Assembly (NCBI RefSeq): GCF_026151205.1
Contig: NC_087074.1
Span: 1,920,001 to 1,984,000, forward strand
Length of the DNA: 64,000 nucleotides
Reading direction: 5' to 3'
From: Bolinopsis microptera
Taxonomy: Eukaryota; Ctenophora; Tentaculata; Lobata; Bolinopsidae
Made by a program: the position numbers and the translations under genes. The notes beneath the pieces were generated by a model. The model worked only from the letters and a program-made list of their open reading frames with translations. It was not told the DNA's origin and ran no database searches. The stretch's first letter is position 1. The number at the start of each line of letters is the position of its first letter. Below, one piece after another: positions 63,688 through 64,000 of the stretch.

Positions 63688-64000
63688 TCAGAACCTGTTG
63701 TTATTATGAGGTACGTAGTTGCCGTGCTGATCGTACTGCTGAGTGTACTGCTGCTGCTGTTGCTGCTGCTGGAACTGTTGCTGTTGCTGCTGCTGCCTCT
63801 GTTGCTGGGCCTGGTGGTACTGCTGCTGGTACTGCTGGTTGAACTGGGTCTGGTTACTGAACTGGCCCTGCTGAACCTGGGGAACCTGCCCAGTCTGGGT
63901 GTACTGCTGGCCCGGAGCGAAGGAGGGTTGGGAAGATACGGGGAACTGTTGGGTGGTCTGGTAGGTGGTGGAGGAGTGGGAGGAGGACTGGTATGTGCCT
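63688..64000 (-). CDS. Gln-rich low-complexity protein, last exon (copy 2, cut by window edge)
   Basis: Nearly identical to the exon at 40452-40787, with the same TGA (63690-63688) and the same YDQHGNYVPHNNNRF end. The visible part covers 104 codons; the acceptor lies just past 64000. The flanking 3' sequence (62640-63690) also matches 39350-40450, so the whole locus is duplicated. Confidence 0.65.
   Translation of the reverse strand, partial: GTYQSSSHSSTTYQTTQQFPVSSQPSFAPGQQYTQTGQVPQVQQGQFSNQTQFNQQYQQQYHQAQQQRQQQQQQQFQQQQQQQQYTQQYDQHGNYVPHNNNRF

Larger units (their letters stand above)
49140..64000. repeat. Duplicated block, unit 2
   Basis: Second copy of the 32960-40850 block with extra DNA: three more GCC2_GCC3 exons, the 4.55-kb transposon, about 1.5 kb at 58800-60250, and a palindromic insertion at 61833-62191. 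It extends past the window. Confidence 0.85.

Overview
The window is animal nuclear DNA, most likely from a non-vertebrate metazoan. It is AT-rich and full of transposable elements. Real genes are split into short exons with GTAAGT-type donors and pyrimidine-AG acceptors. The secreted proteins are exon-shuffled mosaics of thrombospondin type 1 (TSP1), sushi (CCP) and GCC2_GCC3 modules, with every exon boundary checked in phase 1. Short TTAGGG stretches are also present. I see no bacterial operons, rRNA, CRISPR or viral genes. The species cannot be named from the sequence.

Layout. (1) 1-3611: stacked repeats, including a Tc1/mariner-type MITE with a demonstrable TA target duplication. (2) 3662-4731 (-): the first two exons of a secreted TSP1 gene (paralogue A), which runs off the left edge; its intron holds a hAT-type MITE with a perfect 8-bp target duplication. 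(3) About 5930-32240: a giant inverted-repeat structure. Two arms of about 9.9 and 11.7 kb lie head to head around a 4.8-kb single-copy core. The core is almost exactly filled by one intact 11-exon gene (20456 down to 15968, -), reconstructed here as 753 aa with acidic residues placed like a DDE transposase. The arms hold LINE relics, a tRNA-derived SINE, TTAA-flanked foldbacks and very long (TCTG)n microsatellites. (4) 32494-40787: paralogue B of the secreted gene (-), then the last exon of a Gln-rich protein (-). (5) About 40850-49140: abnormal sequence made almost wholly of homopolymer runs, probably a failed consensus. (6) 49140-64000: a second, rearranged copy of block 4, holding paralogue C (six GCC2_GCC3 exons instead of three, interrupted by a 4.55-kb DNA transposon) and a second copy of the Gln-rich exon cut by the window edge.

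How the parts relate. Secreted-gene copies A, B and C share a signal-peptide exon, a 63-codon TSP1 exon and intron sequence, so they form a local family. B and C with their flanks are either a tandem duplication of more than 15 kb or two haplotypes joined through the poor-quality stretch. Paralogous DNA lacking each insertion gives empty sites for several mobile elements, so their ends can be read directly.

The best candidate for an undescribed system is the 26-kb element in block 3: an intact, spliced transposase-like gene flanked on both sides, within about 200 bp, by roughly 10-kb inverted arms that carry repeated AGCCAGGCTA motifs at their outer tips.
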